64,000 bases of DNA. It comes from DASVUC01 sp038237225. Its GTDB lineage: Bacteria; Planctomycetota; Phycisphaerae; Tepidisphaerales; Tepidisphaeraceae. The notes beneath the pieces were generated by a model. The model was not told where the DNA came from. It saw nothing but the letters and a program-made list of their open reading frames with translations, and ran no database searches. The position numbers and the translations under genes are program-made. Shown in pieces: positions 41,613 to 51,198 of the stretch. Numbering within the stretch: the stretch's first letter is position 1; the number at the start of each line of letters is the position of its first letter. The stretch lies in the NCBI GenBank assembly GCA_038237225.1, contig JBBRYX010000014.1, positions 1-64,000 of the forward strand, given 5' to 3'.

Positions 41613-41993
41613 TCAGGCTGCGACGCCCTCCAGCACTTCGTTGACCGTCGCCAACAACTGGCGCGGGCTAAAAGGCTTGCTGATCATGCGGAGGATTCCG
41701 CTTTGTTCCGTATCGTGAGGTTCGAGGTGATAGCCCCGGGCCGTGAGCATGATCGCGGGGATCTTGCTCGTGCTTTCATCCTGCTTCAGTCGCTGGCACA
41801 GCTCTAGCCCCGAGAGCTGCGGCATGTGATAGTCGGTGATGATGAGGTCCGGATGTTCCTGCTGAGCCATCTCCAGCGCTTCCGCTCCATCCCGCGCCGT
41901 AATGACGCGGAACCCCGCGTTGCGCAGCTTCAGGGATACCACATGGAGGATGTGGGTTTCGTCGTCGGCAACCAGAATTGTTCGTTCGCTCAT
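41613..41993 (-). CDS. Response regulator, receiver domain only
   Basis: 126 residues. Acidic pair Asp10-Asp11, phospho-acceptor Asp54 in LIITDYHMPQLSG, conserved Thr in IMLTARG and Lys in ISKPFSP. No output domain. It lies between the histidine kinase gene and the HD-GYP gene on the same strand, so a kinase-receiver-HD-GYP chain is plausible, with the receiver acting on the HD-GYP protein or the pilus. Confidence 0.92.
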   Translation of the reverse strand: MSERTILVADDETHILHVVSLKLRNAGFRVITARDGAEALEMAQQEHPDLIITDYHMPQLSGLELCQRLKQDESTSKIPAIMLTARGYHLEPHDTEQSGILRMISKPFSPRQLLATVNEVLEGVAA

Positions 41994-41997
41994 GATG

Positions 41998-42072
41998 ATT
42001 CCTTGTCCGTTGTCCGTTGTCCGTTGCTAGTCATCCGTATTCAGCAACGGACAACTGACAACGGACCACGGA
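41998..42072. repeat. TTGTCCGTTGTCCGTTG palindrome
   Basis: TTGTCCGTTGTCCGTTGTCC on the left is mirrored by CAACGGACAACTGACAACGG on the right with a 20-base loop. It sits between the kinase and the regulator genes and can form a long hairpin. A single arm of the same family lies at 37757-37782 between pilB and pilC. Confidence 0.8.
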
Positions 42073-43494
42073 CTATTCCGAAAGATCCAACTCAAACCCA
42101 AACGTGCTTCCTTTTCCCGCAGTGCTTTCGACGTACAGCCGGCCGCGGTGGACGGTTTCAATAATGTGCTTGACCAGCGACAGTCCAAGGCCCGTGCCTT
42201 TGGCCATGCGGTTATTCACCTCGGCCCTGTAGAACTTATCGAACACAAACGGGAGGTCCTTGGGCGGAATCCCCACGCCGGTGTCGCTTATTTTCGCGAT
42301 CACCTTTTTACTATTTTCATCGACGAACGTGGTCGCCGTCAGCGTGCCGCCTTCAGGTGTGTACTTGACCGCGTTGCTCAGCAGATTGAGGACAGCCTGA
42401 TACAGCATGTCGCGATCCGCGAGCGTCTGATAAAAGACCGGCGTCAGCTCTTCTTTGATGTTGATGTTCTTGCCCTTCGCCTGCGGTGAAATAACCTCGA
42501 TCGCTTCCTTCATGATTACCGTCAGGCTCTGCGGCTGCTTGTTGACCTTCACAAGCCCTGATTCAATTCGACTGATATTGAGGATGTTGTCGATCAGGCG
42601 GGAAAGACGGTTGGATTCGTTCTGGATCACTTCATAAAACTCGCGCTGCGTTTTTTCATCCTCGGCTTCGCCGTCAATCAGCATCTCGATATACGCCTTG
42701 ATGCTGGCGAGCGGGGTCCGAAGCTCGTGACTGACGTTGGAGACGAAGTCGTTCTTCATCTCGGAGACTTCCTTCTCCTTGGTCATGTCATGAAGCACAG
42801 CGACCACGCCCGCCGTGGCTTCGGCGCCGTCGCGCCCCGAGCCGGCGACACAGGAAAGGGTGATCTTGTACGTGCGATCGCCGTGCGGGGACTTGATGGT
42901 ATGCTCGACGATCCGCCGGCCGCTGGCGCTCTTGCTCTGACGCATCTCGCGAATAAGCGAGATAATCTTTTCGTCATGCAGCACTTGTTCGACCGGAGCG
43001 CGCTCGGAAGTCTGAAGATCAAAATCGAGTGCTCGGGCCGCGGATTCGTTCGCCAGGACCAGCTCATCAAAGGGATCCGTCACCAGCACCGCATCAGAAA
43101 TGCTGTAGATGATCGCTTCGGCGTGCTGGCGCTCCGCCGTGGCAACTTTGAGCTGAATCTCCAGCTCTTTCACCTTGATCTGGGCGTCGCTGACAATGCG
43201 GTCGGCTTGGTCGAAAAGATCGTTGATGGCATCAGAAACACGGGCAACTTCGCGGCTGGGGGCGACGAGCCGCTTCGGGTAACCGGTGCTCAGACGTGTA
43301 TTAAGCTGCTTCGCGAGGCCCTGAACGTCATTGCGATTCTGGAAGCAACTGACGACGGCGACGACCGTGCCGGAGAGCATGAGCACTGAGCCAAGCAGCG
43401 GCAATCCCATCACCTGCGGCGCGGCGAGATCGCAAAGCAGGCCGGCCAGGCTCAGCACGATGGTCAACGAGATGAGCAGCCAGACCCGACGCAA
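42073..43494 (-). CDS. Membrane-bound sensor histidine kinase (PhoR-like)
   Basis: 473 residues. Two N-terminal membrane helices (VWLLISLTIVLSLAGLLCDL and VMGLPLLGSVLMLSGTVVAV) with almost no periplasmic loop, a HAMP-like linker, a PAS domain (about 115-230), H-box NVSHELRTPLAS with His256, N-box LNLLSNAVKYTPEGG and G-boxes ISDTGVGIP and GTGLGLSLVKHII. It senses an intramembrane or cytoplasmic cue rather than an external ligand. The start is TTG at 43494 with AGGAG 6 bases upstream and no in-frame ATG nearby. Its partner is probably the receiver gene downstream. Confidence 0.92.
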   Translation of the reverse strand: MRRVWLLISLTIVLSLAGLLCDLAAPQVMGLPLLGSVLMLSGTVVAVVSCFQNRNDVQGLAKQLNTRLSTGYPKRLVAPSREVARVSDAINDLFDQADRIVSDAQIKVKELEIQLKVATAERQHAEAIIYSISDAVLVTDPFDELVLANESAARALDFDLQTSERAPVEQVLHDEKIISLIREMRQSKSASGRRIVEHTIKSPHGDRTYKITLSCVAGSGRDGAEATAGVVAVLHDMTKEKEVSEMKNDFVSNVSHELRTPLASIKAYIEMLIDGEAEDEKTQREFYEVIQNESNRLSRLIDNILNISRIESGLVKVNKQPQSLTVIMKEAIEVISPQAKGKNINIKEELTPVFYQTLADRDMLYQAVLNLLSNAVKYTPEGGTLTATTFVDENSKKVIAKISDTGVGIPPKDLPFVFDKFYRAEVNNRMAKGTGLGLSLVKHIIETVHRGRLYVESTAGKGSTFGFELDLSE

Positions 43495-43530
43495 ATGAAA
43501 CTCCTGCCTGTACCCAATGAAAAACGGCGG

Positions 43531-44718
43531 TTATTCCCGAAGCTCCACGGACGCCATCATCTTGCTCGCCAGCTCGTCGTTCGGCTTGATCTTCAACGCG
43601 CGGGCGTAGAACTTGATGGCTTCAGCGCCATTCCCCATCTTTTCCATGGCATGGCCGATCATGCAGAGACTCACCGTGTCCTGCTGATCGAGCGCACTGG
43701 CCTTGCGAAAGGCGGTGAGCGCTTCGGCGACCTTCCCTTCCTGAAGCCGGATGTAACCGATGAGAAGCTGCGCCTGACCGTTCTGCGGTTCGAGCGACAG
43801 CGCGCGCCGGGCCGCCAGCTCCGCGCGGCGATGATCCTTCATCTGAATCGAAGCGCGGCCGAAGCTCAGCCACGCGCTCGCCATGTTCGGATCAATCTGC
43901 GTCGCGGTCTCAAAGCTCTGGCGGGCGCTCCGCACGCTGTTGGATTGCATCTGGCACTCGCCAAGCGTGACCCATAGATCCGCGCGCTTCGCGTAATGCT
44001 GATCGGACGTAAGCTTGGTGATCTGCTCGGATGCCGGAATCCACTGGCCCGCGAGATACAGCGCCAAGCTGAGATGCTCGCGAATGGTGAGATCATCGGG
44101 AGCGAGCACGGATGCCTGGTGGAGGAATTCCGCGGCCTCACCATACTTCCCCTTATGGACGAGAAGCTGACCGACCGCATCGCGGATCACGGCGCTGTGC
44201 TCGAAGTACACAACCTTTTCCTGAAGCAGCTTGAGCGCTTCATCCTCGCGGTTCATGGCAACGAGCATCTCGGTCTTGGCCATGAGATACGCCAGCTCCG
44301 CGGGCTGCTTCTCGGCAGCGGAGTGATAGTACTCGTACGCGGTTTCCGGCTTCTGCCAGCGCTGATAGATCACACCGCTGAGGTAATCGACTTCAGCGTT
44401 CTTCGGATCGACCTTCCGGGCTGCGGAGAGCTCGCGATCGGCGACTTCTAGTTGTCCCTTCTCGATGGCAACGCGCGCCGAGAGGAGACGCAGCGGAACG
44501 TGATCCGGCGCGAGCTTCATCCCGTCGTTGACCGATATCCGGCACTCGTCGAACTGGCCGTTCTTGTACTGATCCTTCGCCAGACCGAACAACACGCCCG
44601 CGCGCGCCTCCTGCCATTGGCGGACGGCAGCTTCCTTCTGCTTAGGCGTCTTGTTATGGCCGCAGCCGACCGTGACCAGCAAGGCGACCAACGCGGGAAC
44701 TAGCCACTTCCAACTCAT
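43531..44718 (-). CDS. TPR lipoprotein of the pilus cluster (PilF-like position)
   Basis: 395 residues with a lipoprotein signal (MSWKWLVPALVALLVTVGC; Cys19). The rest is a chain of about nine TPR motifs, for example AEVDYLSGVIYQRWQKPETAYEYY-type units, ASVLAPDDLTIREHLSLALY and ASAWLSFGRASIQMKDHRRA. Pilus systems use outer-membrane TPR lipoproteins (PilF/PilW) to help the secretin assemble, and the secretin gene is next upstream. This one is longer than PilF (about 250), so the match is by type and place. Confidence 0.82.
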   Translation of the reverse strand: MSWKWLVPALVALLVTVGCGHNKTPKQKEAAVRQWQEARAGVLFGLAKDQYKNGQFDECRISVNDGMKLAPDHVPLRLLSARVAIEKGQLEVADRELSAARKVDPKNAEVDYLSGVIYQRWQKPETAYEYYHSAAEKQPAELAYLMAKTEMLVAMNREDEALKLLQEKVVYFEHSAVIRDAVGQLLVHKGKYGEAAEFLHQASVLAPDDLTIREHLSLALYLAGQWIPASEQITKLTSDQHYAKRADLWVTLGECQMQSNSVRSARQSFETATQIDPNMASAWLSFGRASIQMKDHRRAELAARRALSLEPQNGQAQLLIGYIRLQEGKVAEALTAFRKASALDQQDTVSLCMIGHAMEKMGNGAEAIKFYARALKIKPNDELASKMMASVELRE

Positions 44719-44921
44719 GCCGGACTCCTGTCACTCTAGGCAAAATCCTTCGATCTTACCGGTGATCATCGGTATGGAATGGAGTCAGGTTTACCTAAGC
44801 GAAGGTGAAGGGAACGGCCCGATAACATCATGTGTGGCATCGATAGCACCAACGCAACGATCCCGGACGCGTGCCCTTGCGGGGACGGCATCCGGGATCG
44901 TTGGAATTGCCTTGACGCTTA

Positions 44922-47345
44922 CTACTGCGCGTCAATGTCGGCTTCGCCAGTCGCGGACTCCAGGGGGAGTTCCGTCACCGTCGTGTCGTCCGCTTTATCG
45001 GATTTCACCACGGGCTGCGTCGAAGGCGCTGCGGAAGTCTCGGTCACCGCGGAGTCTTCAGAATCCTCGCGGCCGGCAGGCTGAGTTTCCGGCGCCTGGG
45101 CCACTGCTTCCGACTCCGTCGACTGATCTTCTTTGGACGCTTCCGCCATCTCGTCATCCGCCGACCCAGTCTTGCCCTCACCCATCGCGGTCTCTTGCGA
45201 AGGCTGCGTGGTCGTATGCCGGACGCTCGGCATCGTCGCGGGAAGCGCGGCGACCGGCATGGTCGTCGGCTTCTGCTCCGGCGCTTCCATCACCGAGACA
45301 TCCGCCGAGGGGCGAGTGCTGGGGGAAGTCGTCGGGCCGGAGTCGCGGAGCATGGCCCGGGTGAGGAAGGAGCGGATCGAGCTGCCGGAAGCTTCGGAGA
45401 CAACCTTGCCGGTCAACTGCTGTTTGAGCTCGATCGCATCGGTGAATTCGGGGTTCAGGTTCGTCGCCTCGTTCAGATGCCAGATCGCCAGGTGCGTATC
45501 CGGATTGGGCTTGGTGAGTTCCTTCTTCGCCGCCTCATAGGCCGATTCGGCGAGGCGCGTGCGGCCCCAAGGCATCATGCCCTTGCGGAGACCGACACGC
45601 ATGTCTTCCACATGCCGAAGCTCCTGCTCCGACACGGCGGTGTACGCCGACTGATCCTTCACCACATGCGGCGTCAGGAGGATGATCACCTCATCACGCT
45701 TGGTGGCGTCGCGCTGATTTCGGAACAGCAATCCCGCCAGCGGGAGGTTCCCGAGGAACGGCACTTGGCTGCGGGTGCTGACCGTGCTCTCGCGGAACAG
45801 ACCGCCGATCACGATCGTGTGACCGTCTTTCACCATGATGTTGCTGGTGACTTCGGTGGTGGTCTTGCTGGGCAGACCGTTCGCCTTTACTTGGCCGTCG
45901 GAGTCTTCCGGGTGGACTTCCAGGCGGATGAACCCGTCGTTGGCGATATACGGGCGGAACAGCAATCGAGTACCGGTCTTCAGCGTCTCGACCTGCTGAC
46001 TGGTCGTCGTCTCGGTGGTGACGGTGGTGTAGAAGCCGTCTTCGTTACCCACGAACACCTCGCCCTGCTGCTTGTTGAGCGTGAGCACCTTCGGGTTCGC
46101 GAGGACCGTCGTATCCGTCGTCTGCTCGAGCGCCTGCAGGAACGCGGCGACGTTGCTGGTGACGACGCCCACGCGCAGTCCACCGCTCGGAACGCCGTTG
46201 GTGAAACCGGTTTGACCGGCGGCAGCGTTGTTCTTGACGACGCCCTGGCCCCCGGCGTTGTTTGCAATTGCGCCGCTGAGCACTTCACCAGCGCCCGAGC
46301 CGGCGGTGTTCAAGCCCGCAAAGTCGACTCCGCCGAGGATCGTGAAATCGATACCGAGGGCATTGTCTTCGTTAAGCGAAGCGCGAAGGATCGTGGCTTC
46401 GAGCAGGATCTGCTGAGGCCGGGCATCGACTTCAGCGAGAACACGCTTCACCGCGTCGATGTTCTCCGGGTAGTCGGTGACGACCAGCATGTCTTCAGTC
46501 GAGTGGGAGTTGCCACCGCCACCGCCACCGCCGCCGCCGGCGCCACCGCCGCCGCCACCACCGCCGCTGCTGAGACCAACCGTGGCGGGCGTCGTGACCG
46601 CAACCTGGCCGGTGGCGCTGAGCACGGGCTTAATCATGACAGAGGCATTCGAAGCAGGCGTGTAATAAAGACGGATGACCTCCGTCTTCATCTGCCGCTC
46701 GGACTTGGTGATGTCCTCAAGTTCCTTGGACGTGTAGACGTAAATGAAGTTACCTTTTTCGCGGTAGGCGTACCCGTTCGCATGAAGGATCGCATCGAGC
46801 GCCTCGCGGACGGTCACATCATACAGATTGGCCGTGACGGTCCCGTGGACGTCCTTGGACGCGATGATGTTCTTCTGGCTCTGGAGCGAGAGCATGCGCA
46901 GGACCTCGACGAGGTTCGCGTCGTTGACGTGAATCTCGACGGTGCCGGCATCCGATACGCTGACTTCCTGGGCGCTCACGCTCTTGCCTTCGCCGGCAGG
47001 TTGCGTCGTGGCGGCCGCGGACGGCTGCGTCGTGGAAGCGGAAGACGCCGGCGCTGCGAACGGATCCGTCGCCTCGTCGATCAGCTTCACATCCGTGGTC
47101 GGCTCCGCGGGCGCGGCAATGATCTTGGGCGCCGACTCAATGGGCCTCGCGAAGGCAAGGGTATTCTTCGCATTATTCTGCGAAGCTTTGCCGACGTTAA
47201 CAGCAACAACCGTCTTTACCGAGTCGGTAAGGTTTGCCGCGTTTCGCACGCTTGCCGCAATCTCCCGATCGGTATAAACGGACCCTGCGGCCAAAAAAAT
47301 AAGGCCCGCGGTCGTCTTCGTCCATTTGTTATTCCACTTGCCCAT
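44922..47345 (-). CDS. Secretin of the PilQ/GspD family
   Basis: 807 residues forming the outer-membrane pore. An N-terminal hydrophobic segment is followed by a Pro/Thr/Gln linker, an STN/secretin_N unit (VEVLRMLSLQSQKNIIASKD…VREALDAILHANGYAY), a second N unit with VLAEVDARPQQILLEATIL, and the secretin core (PKVLTLNKQQGEVFVG, VKDGHTIVIGGLFRES, VPFLGNLPLAGLLFR, ITLLTPHVV-like IILLTPHVV). A run of about 20 Gly broken by one Ala interrupts the N domains (46498-46570). The last 150 residues are an acidic, Thr/Ser-rich tail after a TPR-like helix. The ATG at 47345 is the better start. Confidence 0.93.
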   Translation of the reverse strand: MGKWNNKWTKTTAGLIFLAAGSVYTDREIAASVRNAANLTDSVKTVVAVNVGKASQNNAKNTLAFARPIESAPKIIAAPAEPTTDVKLIDEATDPFAAPASSASTTQPSAAATTQPAGEGKSVSAQEVSVSDAGTVEIHVNDANLVEVLRMLSLQSQKNIIASKDVHGTVTANLYDVTVREALDAILHANGYAYREKGNFIYVYTSKELEDITKSERQMKTEVIRLYYTPASNASVMIKPVLSATGQVAVTTPATVGLSSGGGGGGGGAGGGGGGGGGNSHSTEDMLVVTDYPENIDAVKRVLAEVDARPQQILLEATILRASLNEDNALGIDFTILGGVDFAGLNTAGSGAGEVLSGAIANNAGGQGVVKNNAAAGQTGFTNGVPSGGLRVGVVTSNVAAFLQALEQTTDTTVLANPKVLTLNKQQGEVFVGNEDGFYTTVTTETTTSQQVETLKTGTRLLFRPYIANDGFIRLEVHPEDSDGQVKANGLPSKTTTEVTSNIMVKDGHTIVIGGLFRESTVSTRSQVPFLGNLPLAGLLFRNQRDATKRDEVIILLTPHVVKDQSAYTAVSEQELRHVEDMRVGLRKGMMPWGRTRLAESAYEAAKKELTKPNPDTHLAIWHLNEATNLNPEFTDAIELKQQLTGKVVSEASGSSIRSFLTRAMLRDSGPTTSPSTRPSADVSVMEAPEQKPTTMPVAALPATMPSVRHTTTQPSQETAMGEGKTGSADDEMAEASKEDQSTESEAVAQAPETQPAGREDSEDSAVTETSAAPSTQPVVKSDKADDTTVTELPLESATGEADIDAQ

Positions 47346-47472
47346 AACTCTTCCTCTCAAATTTCAAACTGCTGATGTTGAGTTCCAGATTACCGGGTTC
47401 GCCTACGCGGCGTTCGCCTCAATCTCTATCCAATATCCCAATTCAAAATCCAAATTCGTCCGAGCATCTTCA

Positions 47473-48117
47473 TCATTTTTTCATCGGAACTTCGAGCTTG
47501 ACGCCTTCGCGCTCGATAATGATCCGCCGCGCCTCGATCTTGAGCACACGGAACGTCGTGCGCGCCTCGCCCGTTCCGCACGCGACCACATCGCCGACTC
47601 CCACGAATCCGCCGTTGACCACCGCTTTGGGCTTGGCGCCCATCAGCGTCGTCTCCAGGCGCAACTGGCTTGCCTGCTGCTGCAGATTCTCCAGGAGAAA
47701 CTGCCGCTCTTTTGTGACATCGGCTTTCGCGGATACGGACTTTGCCAGCTCGCCCCAGAAACCGGCGCCGTTATTGGCCTGTTGAGTGCCGTTCCGATTC
47801 TCCTGCGGAAAATGATCGAGGTTGACGGCAAACAGATTTCGATTGATCGACCCGAGCGGCGTGTTGAGCCAGGTCTTGAACGCGGCCGTGGCTTCACCGC
47901 CTCGCGAGACCGGATTGGGGACCGACAAGATCCGAGCGCTGCCCGCGGCGTTGGCGATCTGCGGCGTATCACCGTTTTTCATCGCCATGCGGACCCAGAG
48001 GATCCCCAGCACAGACAGCAGAAACGTCAGCGCCGCCGCCTTCTTCGCTTCTTTGCGAAGCGCGTGGGTGAGCCGGTCATATAGAGACAGAGATTGTGTC
48101 ATTGTGGAAGCCATCAT
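47473..48117 (-). CDS. PilP/GspC-like inner-membrane protein
   Basis: 214 residues. One membrane helix near residue 35 (ALTFLLSVLGILWVRMAM), a helical linker, and a small beta domain at the end: AVVNGGFVGVGDVVACGTGEARTTFRVLKIEARRIIIEREG. That end resembles the homology region of GspC/PilP proteins that touch the secretin. The start ATG overlaps the stop of the PilO-like gene by 4 bases (ATGA), so it is translationally coupled. Call by position and the C-terminal pattern. Confidence 0.75.
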   Translation of the reverse strand: MMASTMTQSLSLYDRLTHALRKEAKKAAALTFLLSVLGILWVRMAMKNGDTPQIANAAGSARILSVPNPVSRGGEATAAFKTWLNTPLGSINRNLFAVNLDHFPQENRNGTQQANNGAGFWGELAKSVSAKADVTKERQFLLENLQQQASQLRLETTLMGAKPKAVVNGGFVGVGDVVACGTGEARTTFRVLKIEARRIIIEREGVKLEVPMKK

Positions 48118-48674
48118 CCCTCCGAAAAGTAGATGTTCATGGAAAGCTCGACTTCCACCTGGCCTGGCTTAGCCGCGCGGTCGCTCTTGATCTTGAGCTC
48201 GCGCACGCGCGTGAGTCGCTGCATCTGCTCGGTCTGACGCAAGAACGAGAAGACCTTGATAAAGTCGCCCTGAAATTTCAGCGAGACCGGCTGCTCCGCG
48301 AACAACTCGCTGCGGATCGGCAGCACGCCGGGATTGACCGCGTACTTCTGAAGCGACGCGGTCTGGACCATCGTGTCGATGTCTTTGATGAACCGATCAA
48401 GCTCCTGCTGACGCGGAAGCTGCTTATCGTATTTGTCCAGCCGGGTCTTGAGGTCGCCAACCGCCGCGACAACCGCCGGCAGGATCTTGACCTGGGTATT
48501 GTTGTTCATCAGCGACACGCGCTTGTGATCGATTTCCAACTGAAGATCGGAGATCCTGGAGCTGGAGGGGCGGTAGCCAAAAAGGTAGAAACCCACCAGC
48601 ACGACGCCCAGCGCCAGGCCGAGAATCGCCTGCGCCTTCGTGCACCAGTCAAGTTGATTGCGAAGCGAAGTCAC
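48114..48674 (-). CDS. pilO: PilO-like protein
   Basis: 186 residues: a short cytoplasmic end, one membrane helix (AILGLALGVVLVGFYLFGY), a coiled-coil stretch (RISDLQLEIDHKRVSLMNNN) and a ferredoxin-like domain with VSLKFQGDFIKVFSFLRQTEQM, the usual PilO core. The start is GTG, 2 bases after the PilN-like stop, with GGAGG upstream. PilN and PilO form a dimer linking PilM to PilP and the secretin. Confidence 0.87.
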   Translation of the reverse strand: MTSLRNQLDWCTKAQAILGLALGVVLVGFYLFGYRPSSSRISDLQLEIDHKRVSLMNNNTQVKILPAVVAAVGDLKTRLDKYDKQLPRQQELDRFIKDIDTMVQTASLQKYAVNPGVLPIRSELFAEQPVSLKFQGDFIKVFSFLRQTEQMQRLTRVRELKIKSDRAAKPGQVEVELSMNIYFSEG

Positions 48675-48676
48675 GT

Positions 48677-49291
48677 TCAGTTGCCTCCCAATCCACCGAG
48701 GTCCAGTGCGAATGTCACTTCAAATTCACGCATGGCGTGGCCGTCTTCCTGGCGCGGCCTGCTGTAGGTGACGGCGACATTTGAGAAAAAGGGTTTGGCC
48801 GTGAGCTTCGCGAGGAAACTCGCGAGATCCGAGTCGGTTGGGGCAACACCCTGCATCCGCATCTTCACCCGCCGATTGGTCCCGCGTTCCTGCTGCGCCT
48901 TGGCGGCGAGAGTTTCAGCCTTTACTTCTTCGGTCATGACGGCGAGATCCAGCAGGCCCATGTCCGCCGGCATCAGCTCATCCAGCGTGGTCAGGATGCG
49001 CGTCATTTCGATGGGGCGACCGATGATCCCGAAAATCTTGTCCTGGCCCTTGAGCTGGTTGTGCAGCTCGACGAGCTGCTTGAGCCGCTCGACTTCAACG
49101 ACGCTCTGCGTGAGCGACGAGCTGATTTCGACCAGCTCTCGCTGCTTAGCGCTCACGTGCCGCTGGGACATCAGGATCCAGATCCCGAGGATCGCGCTGA
49201 TGGCGAGCGTGCTCCACGCCTGGGTGGTGACCGACCGGCGCCGCCGCCGCAGCCGGGGATACCAGTCGGGTAGGAATTCCACTTCACGCAT
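48677..49291 (-). CDS. pilN: PilN-like protein
   Basis: 204 residues. EVEFLPDWYPRLRRRRR at the N-terminus is the typical 'NLLP' PilM-binding start; a membrane helix (TLAISAILGIWILMSQRHVS) and a ferredoxin-like part follow (ILTTLDELMPADMGLLDLAV, VAVTYSRPRQ-like NVAVTYSRPR). The start overlaps the PilM stop by 8 bases. Order M-N-O-P-Q matches known pilus operons. Confidence 0.88.
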   Translation of the reverse strand: MREVEFLPDWYPRLRRRRRSVTTQAWSTLAISAILGIWILMSQRHVSAKQRELVEISSSLTQSVVEVERLKQLVELHNQLKGQDKIFGIIGRPIEMTRILTTLDELMPADMGLLDLAVMTEEVKAETLAAKAQQERGTNRRVKMRMQGVAPTDSDLASFLAKLTAKPFFSNVAVTYSRPRQEDGHAMREFEVTFALDLGGLGGN

Positions 49292-50567
49292 GGACTTCCT
49301 CCGGATGAGTGACGCTGGGTGCTTTCAAGGGCGCCGCCGCGGCGGCGGTCGCATCGGCGGCGATTTGATTGATGTCAACCACTTCCGCTAGGGCCTTTGG
49401 CGCCTCGGGGAACGGCATCGACGGATCGCGCGGCTTGCCGTCTCGCGGAGCGAAATAGCCCTTGGTCATTTTCAGCGCCAAACCCAGCGCCATCGCCCAT
49501 TCACCCATCGTACCCCGACGATCGGCAAGCTTCATCCGGCTGGTGTCCAGGCTGAAAAGCGGGCGCCCGGATTCCAACGGAATTCCCGCGGCCGCATTCA
49601 GCACGCCGACCAGCAGCGGGTCACAGGATTCGCCACCCACCAGCTTCAGTTTTGACGGACGCTGACCGCGGAACGTGACGGAGTAATAGCGAAGGCACAA
49701 CGCGATTTCGCGGCCCATCTCTTCCATCGTGCTGCGCGTCGCATCGTAAACAGCTTGCTGGACCGGATCGCGCCGTGCCGCCACTTCTGGAGCGTCCGGT
49801 TTACCGAGCTCGCCGCAGCGCTGCTCGATCAGGCGCCGGCGGAGGGCGCGGGCCTCTTCGATCGTGATTCCGAGCTTCTTGCTGACTGCCTCGTGCAGGT
49901 GATCGGAGCCAATCTCGACCGGCTTCAGGAAGGTAATGTCGCGGCCCTTGCCAATAACCACCTGCGAGCGCCGCGCGCCCACATCCACGATCACGTGAAC
50001 TTCCTGCTCATCTTCCCGGCGCCGAATGAATCGTTCAAAGCTGCGATAGACCGCGCAGGGCTCAACGTCAATGGATTCGACGGAAACACCCGAGCGGTGG
50101 ATCTGCTCGAGGAACCCATCAACGTCCTCATATTTGGCCGCAAGAACAATCACTTCCTGACGGACATCAAGCCCCTGGCGGACTTCGCCGGCGGGGATGA
50201 TCTGAATGTGCGCCTTGGCGGTATCGAATGGAAAAATATTCTTCGCCTCAAATCGCACCGCCTGCTGAAGCTCATGCGGCGGGATCAGAGGCAGGCGAAG
50301 GTTCTTCACATGCAGCATTTCGCGCGGAAGCGAAACCACCGCGCGGCGGCCGCTGAATTCACCTTGCCGGATCATCTGCTTGATCAGATCGCACGCCAGC
50401 GAAATCCGCAGATCCGGCTGCGTCCGCGCTTCCGGGCTCATCACCTGGCGCGCTGCCGCCACCACGGAAAGGTGCTCCCCCACCACTTCAACCTGGAGCA
50501 TCTTTACGCTGTCGAACCCGATATCGAGTCCGATCGGCTGAACATGTGATCGCGTCAGTCGAATCAT
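49284..50567 (-). CDS. pilM: Type IV pilus actin-like ATPase PilM
   Basis: 427 residues of the FtsA/MreB-like fold. Landmarks: QPIGLDIGFDSVKMLQVE (phosphate-1 region), VVSLPREMLHVKNLRLP, AVRFEAKNIFPFD, HVIVDVGARRSQVVIGKG (phosphate 2), FLKPVEIGSDHLHEAVSKKL and KLVGGESCDPLLVGVLNAAA (adenosine motif). It is cytoplasmic and binds the PilN N-terminus. It has a Lys/Pro tail after about 390. First gene of the M-N-O-P-Q block. Confidence 0.93.
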   Translation of the reverse strand: MIRLTRSHVQPIGLDIGFDSVKMLQVEVVGEHLSVVAAARQVMSPEARTQPDLRISLACDLIKQMIRQGEFSGRRAVVSLPREMLHVKNLRLPLIPPHELQQAVRFEAKNIFPFDTAKAHIQIIPAGEVRQGLDVRQEVIVLAAKYEDVDGFLEQIHRSGVSVESIDVEPCAVYRSFERFIRRREDEQEVHVIVDVGARRSQVVIGKGRDITFLKPVEIGSDHLHEAVSKKLGITIEEARALRRRLIEQRCGELGKPDAPEVAARRDPVQQAVYDATRSTMEEMGREIALCLRYYSVTFRGQRPSKLKLVGGESCDPLLVGVLNAAAGIPLESGRPLFSLDTSRMKLADRRGTMGEWAMALGLALKMTKGYFAPRDGKPRDPSMPFPEAPKALAEVVDINQIAADATAAAAAPLKAPSVTHPEEVHA

Positions 50568-50574
50568 TGGAAAC

Positions 50575-51129
50575 CTACTGAACCAGAATCTCCCCGGTGT
50601 AAGGGGAGACCGTGATCGTCGTCGTGAATGTCCCGCTGGTCAGCACGATTGAGCCATTCTTCAGATCGTTCTTCGCGTTCTGCGTGTAATCGAAGGCATA
50701 CGGCGCCCCCATCTCATCGAATGCCAGCGTAAAATCGTTGGCGTAGAGCAGGTCGATGCCGTCAAAGTCGACGGAGCTGAGCGTGACCGACTCCAGGCCT
50801 TTGGAGGATGCACCGAAAGTCTGCTGATAGCTGAGCTGCGTCATCGGATGGCTCATGATGACGTCTCCGCCGGTGGTAGCGGTGCTGAGCAGCTTGTAGC
50901 TGTTGCCGGCGATGTCGAATCTGACGTAGATCGTCTTCTGCCCTGAGATCGCCATGTTCTGCGCGTAAATCAGATCCGCGACGATGATTCGCGCGGCGGC
51001 GGCGGCGCGCAGATCATCCCGTGTGCCTAGCTGCGGCACGACAATCGCTGAGGCGATCCCGATGATCACCAGCACCGCCAGGATTTCCACCAGCGTAAAA
51101 CCGCGCCGCCGGTTCATTTGAGCAGACAT
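50575..51129 (-). CDS. Minor pilin, GspH/FimT-like
   Basis: 184 residues. Class III-type leader peptide MSAQMNRRRG then FTLVEILAVLVIIGIASAIV with Glu5, the prepilin cut site. The body (ARIIVADLIYAQNMAISGQK) fits GspH/FimT, which form the pseudopilus tip. The frame is open 19 codons upstream but the ATG at 51129 places the leader correctly. Next to pilM. Confidence 0.9.
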   Translation of the reverse strand: MSAQMNRRRGFTLVEILAVLVIIGIASAIVVPQLGTRDDLRAAAAARIIVADLIYAQNMAISGQKTIYVRFDIAGNSYKLLSTATTGGDVIMSHPMTQLSYQQTFGASSKGLESVTLSSVDFDGIDLLYANDFTLAFDEMGAPYAFDYTQNAKNDLKNGSIVLTSGTFTTTITVSPYTGEILVQ

Positions 51130-51198
51130 AACTATCCTCCAGGCGACGGCGCCGCCGCACCGATCGCAGGACAACACGCTCCTCATGGGATCGCGCGC

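Noticed and set aside
45195..47375. Plus-strand 726-codon open frame across the secretin
   Set aside because: Arg/Gly-rich with no domain, antisense to the secretin gene.
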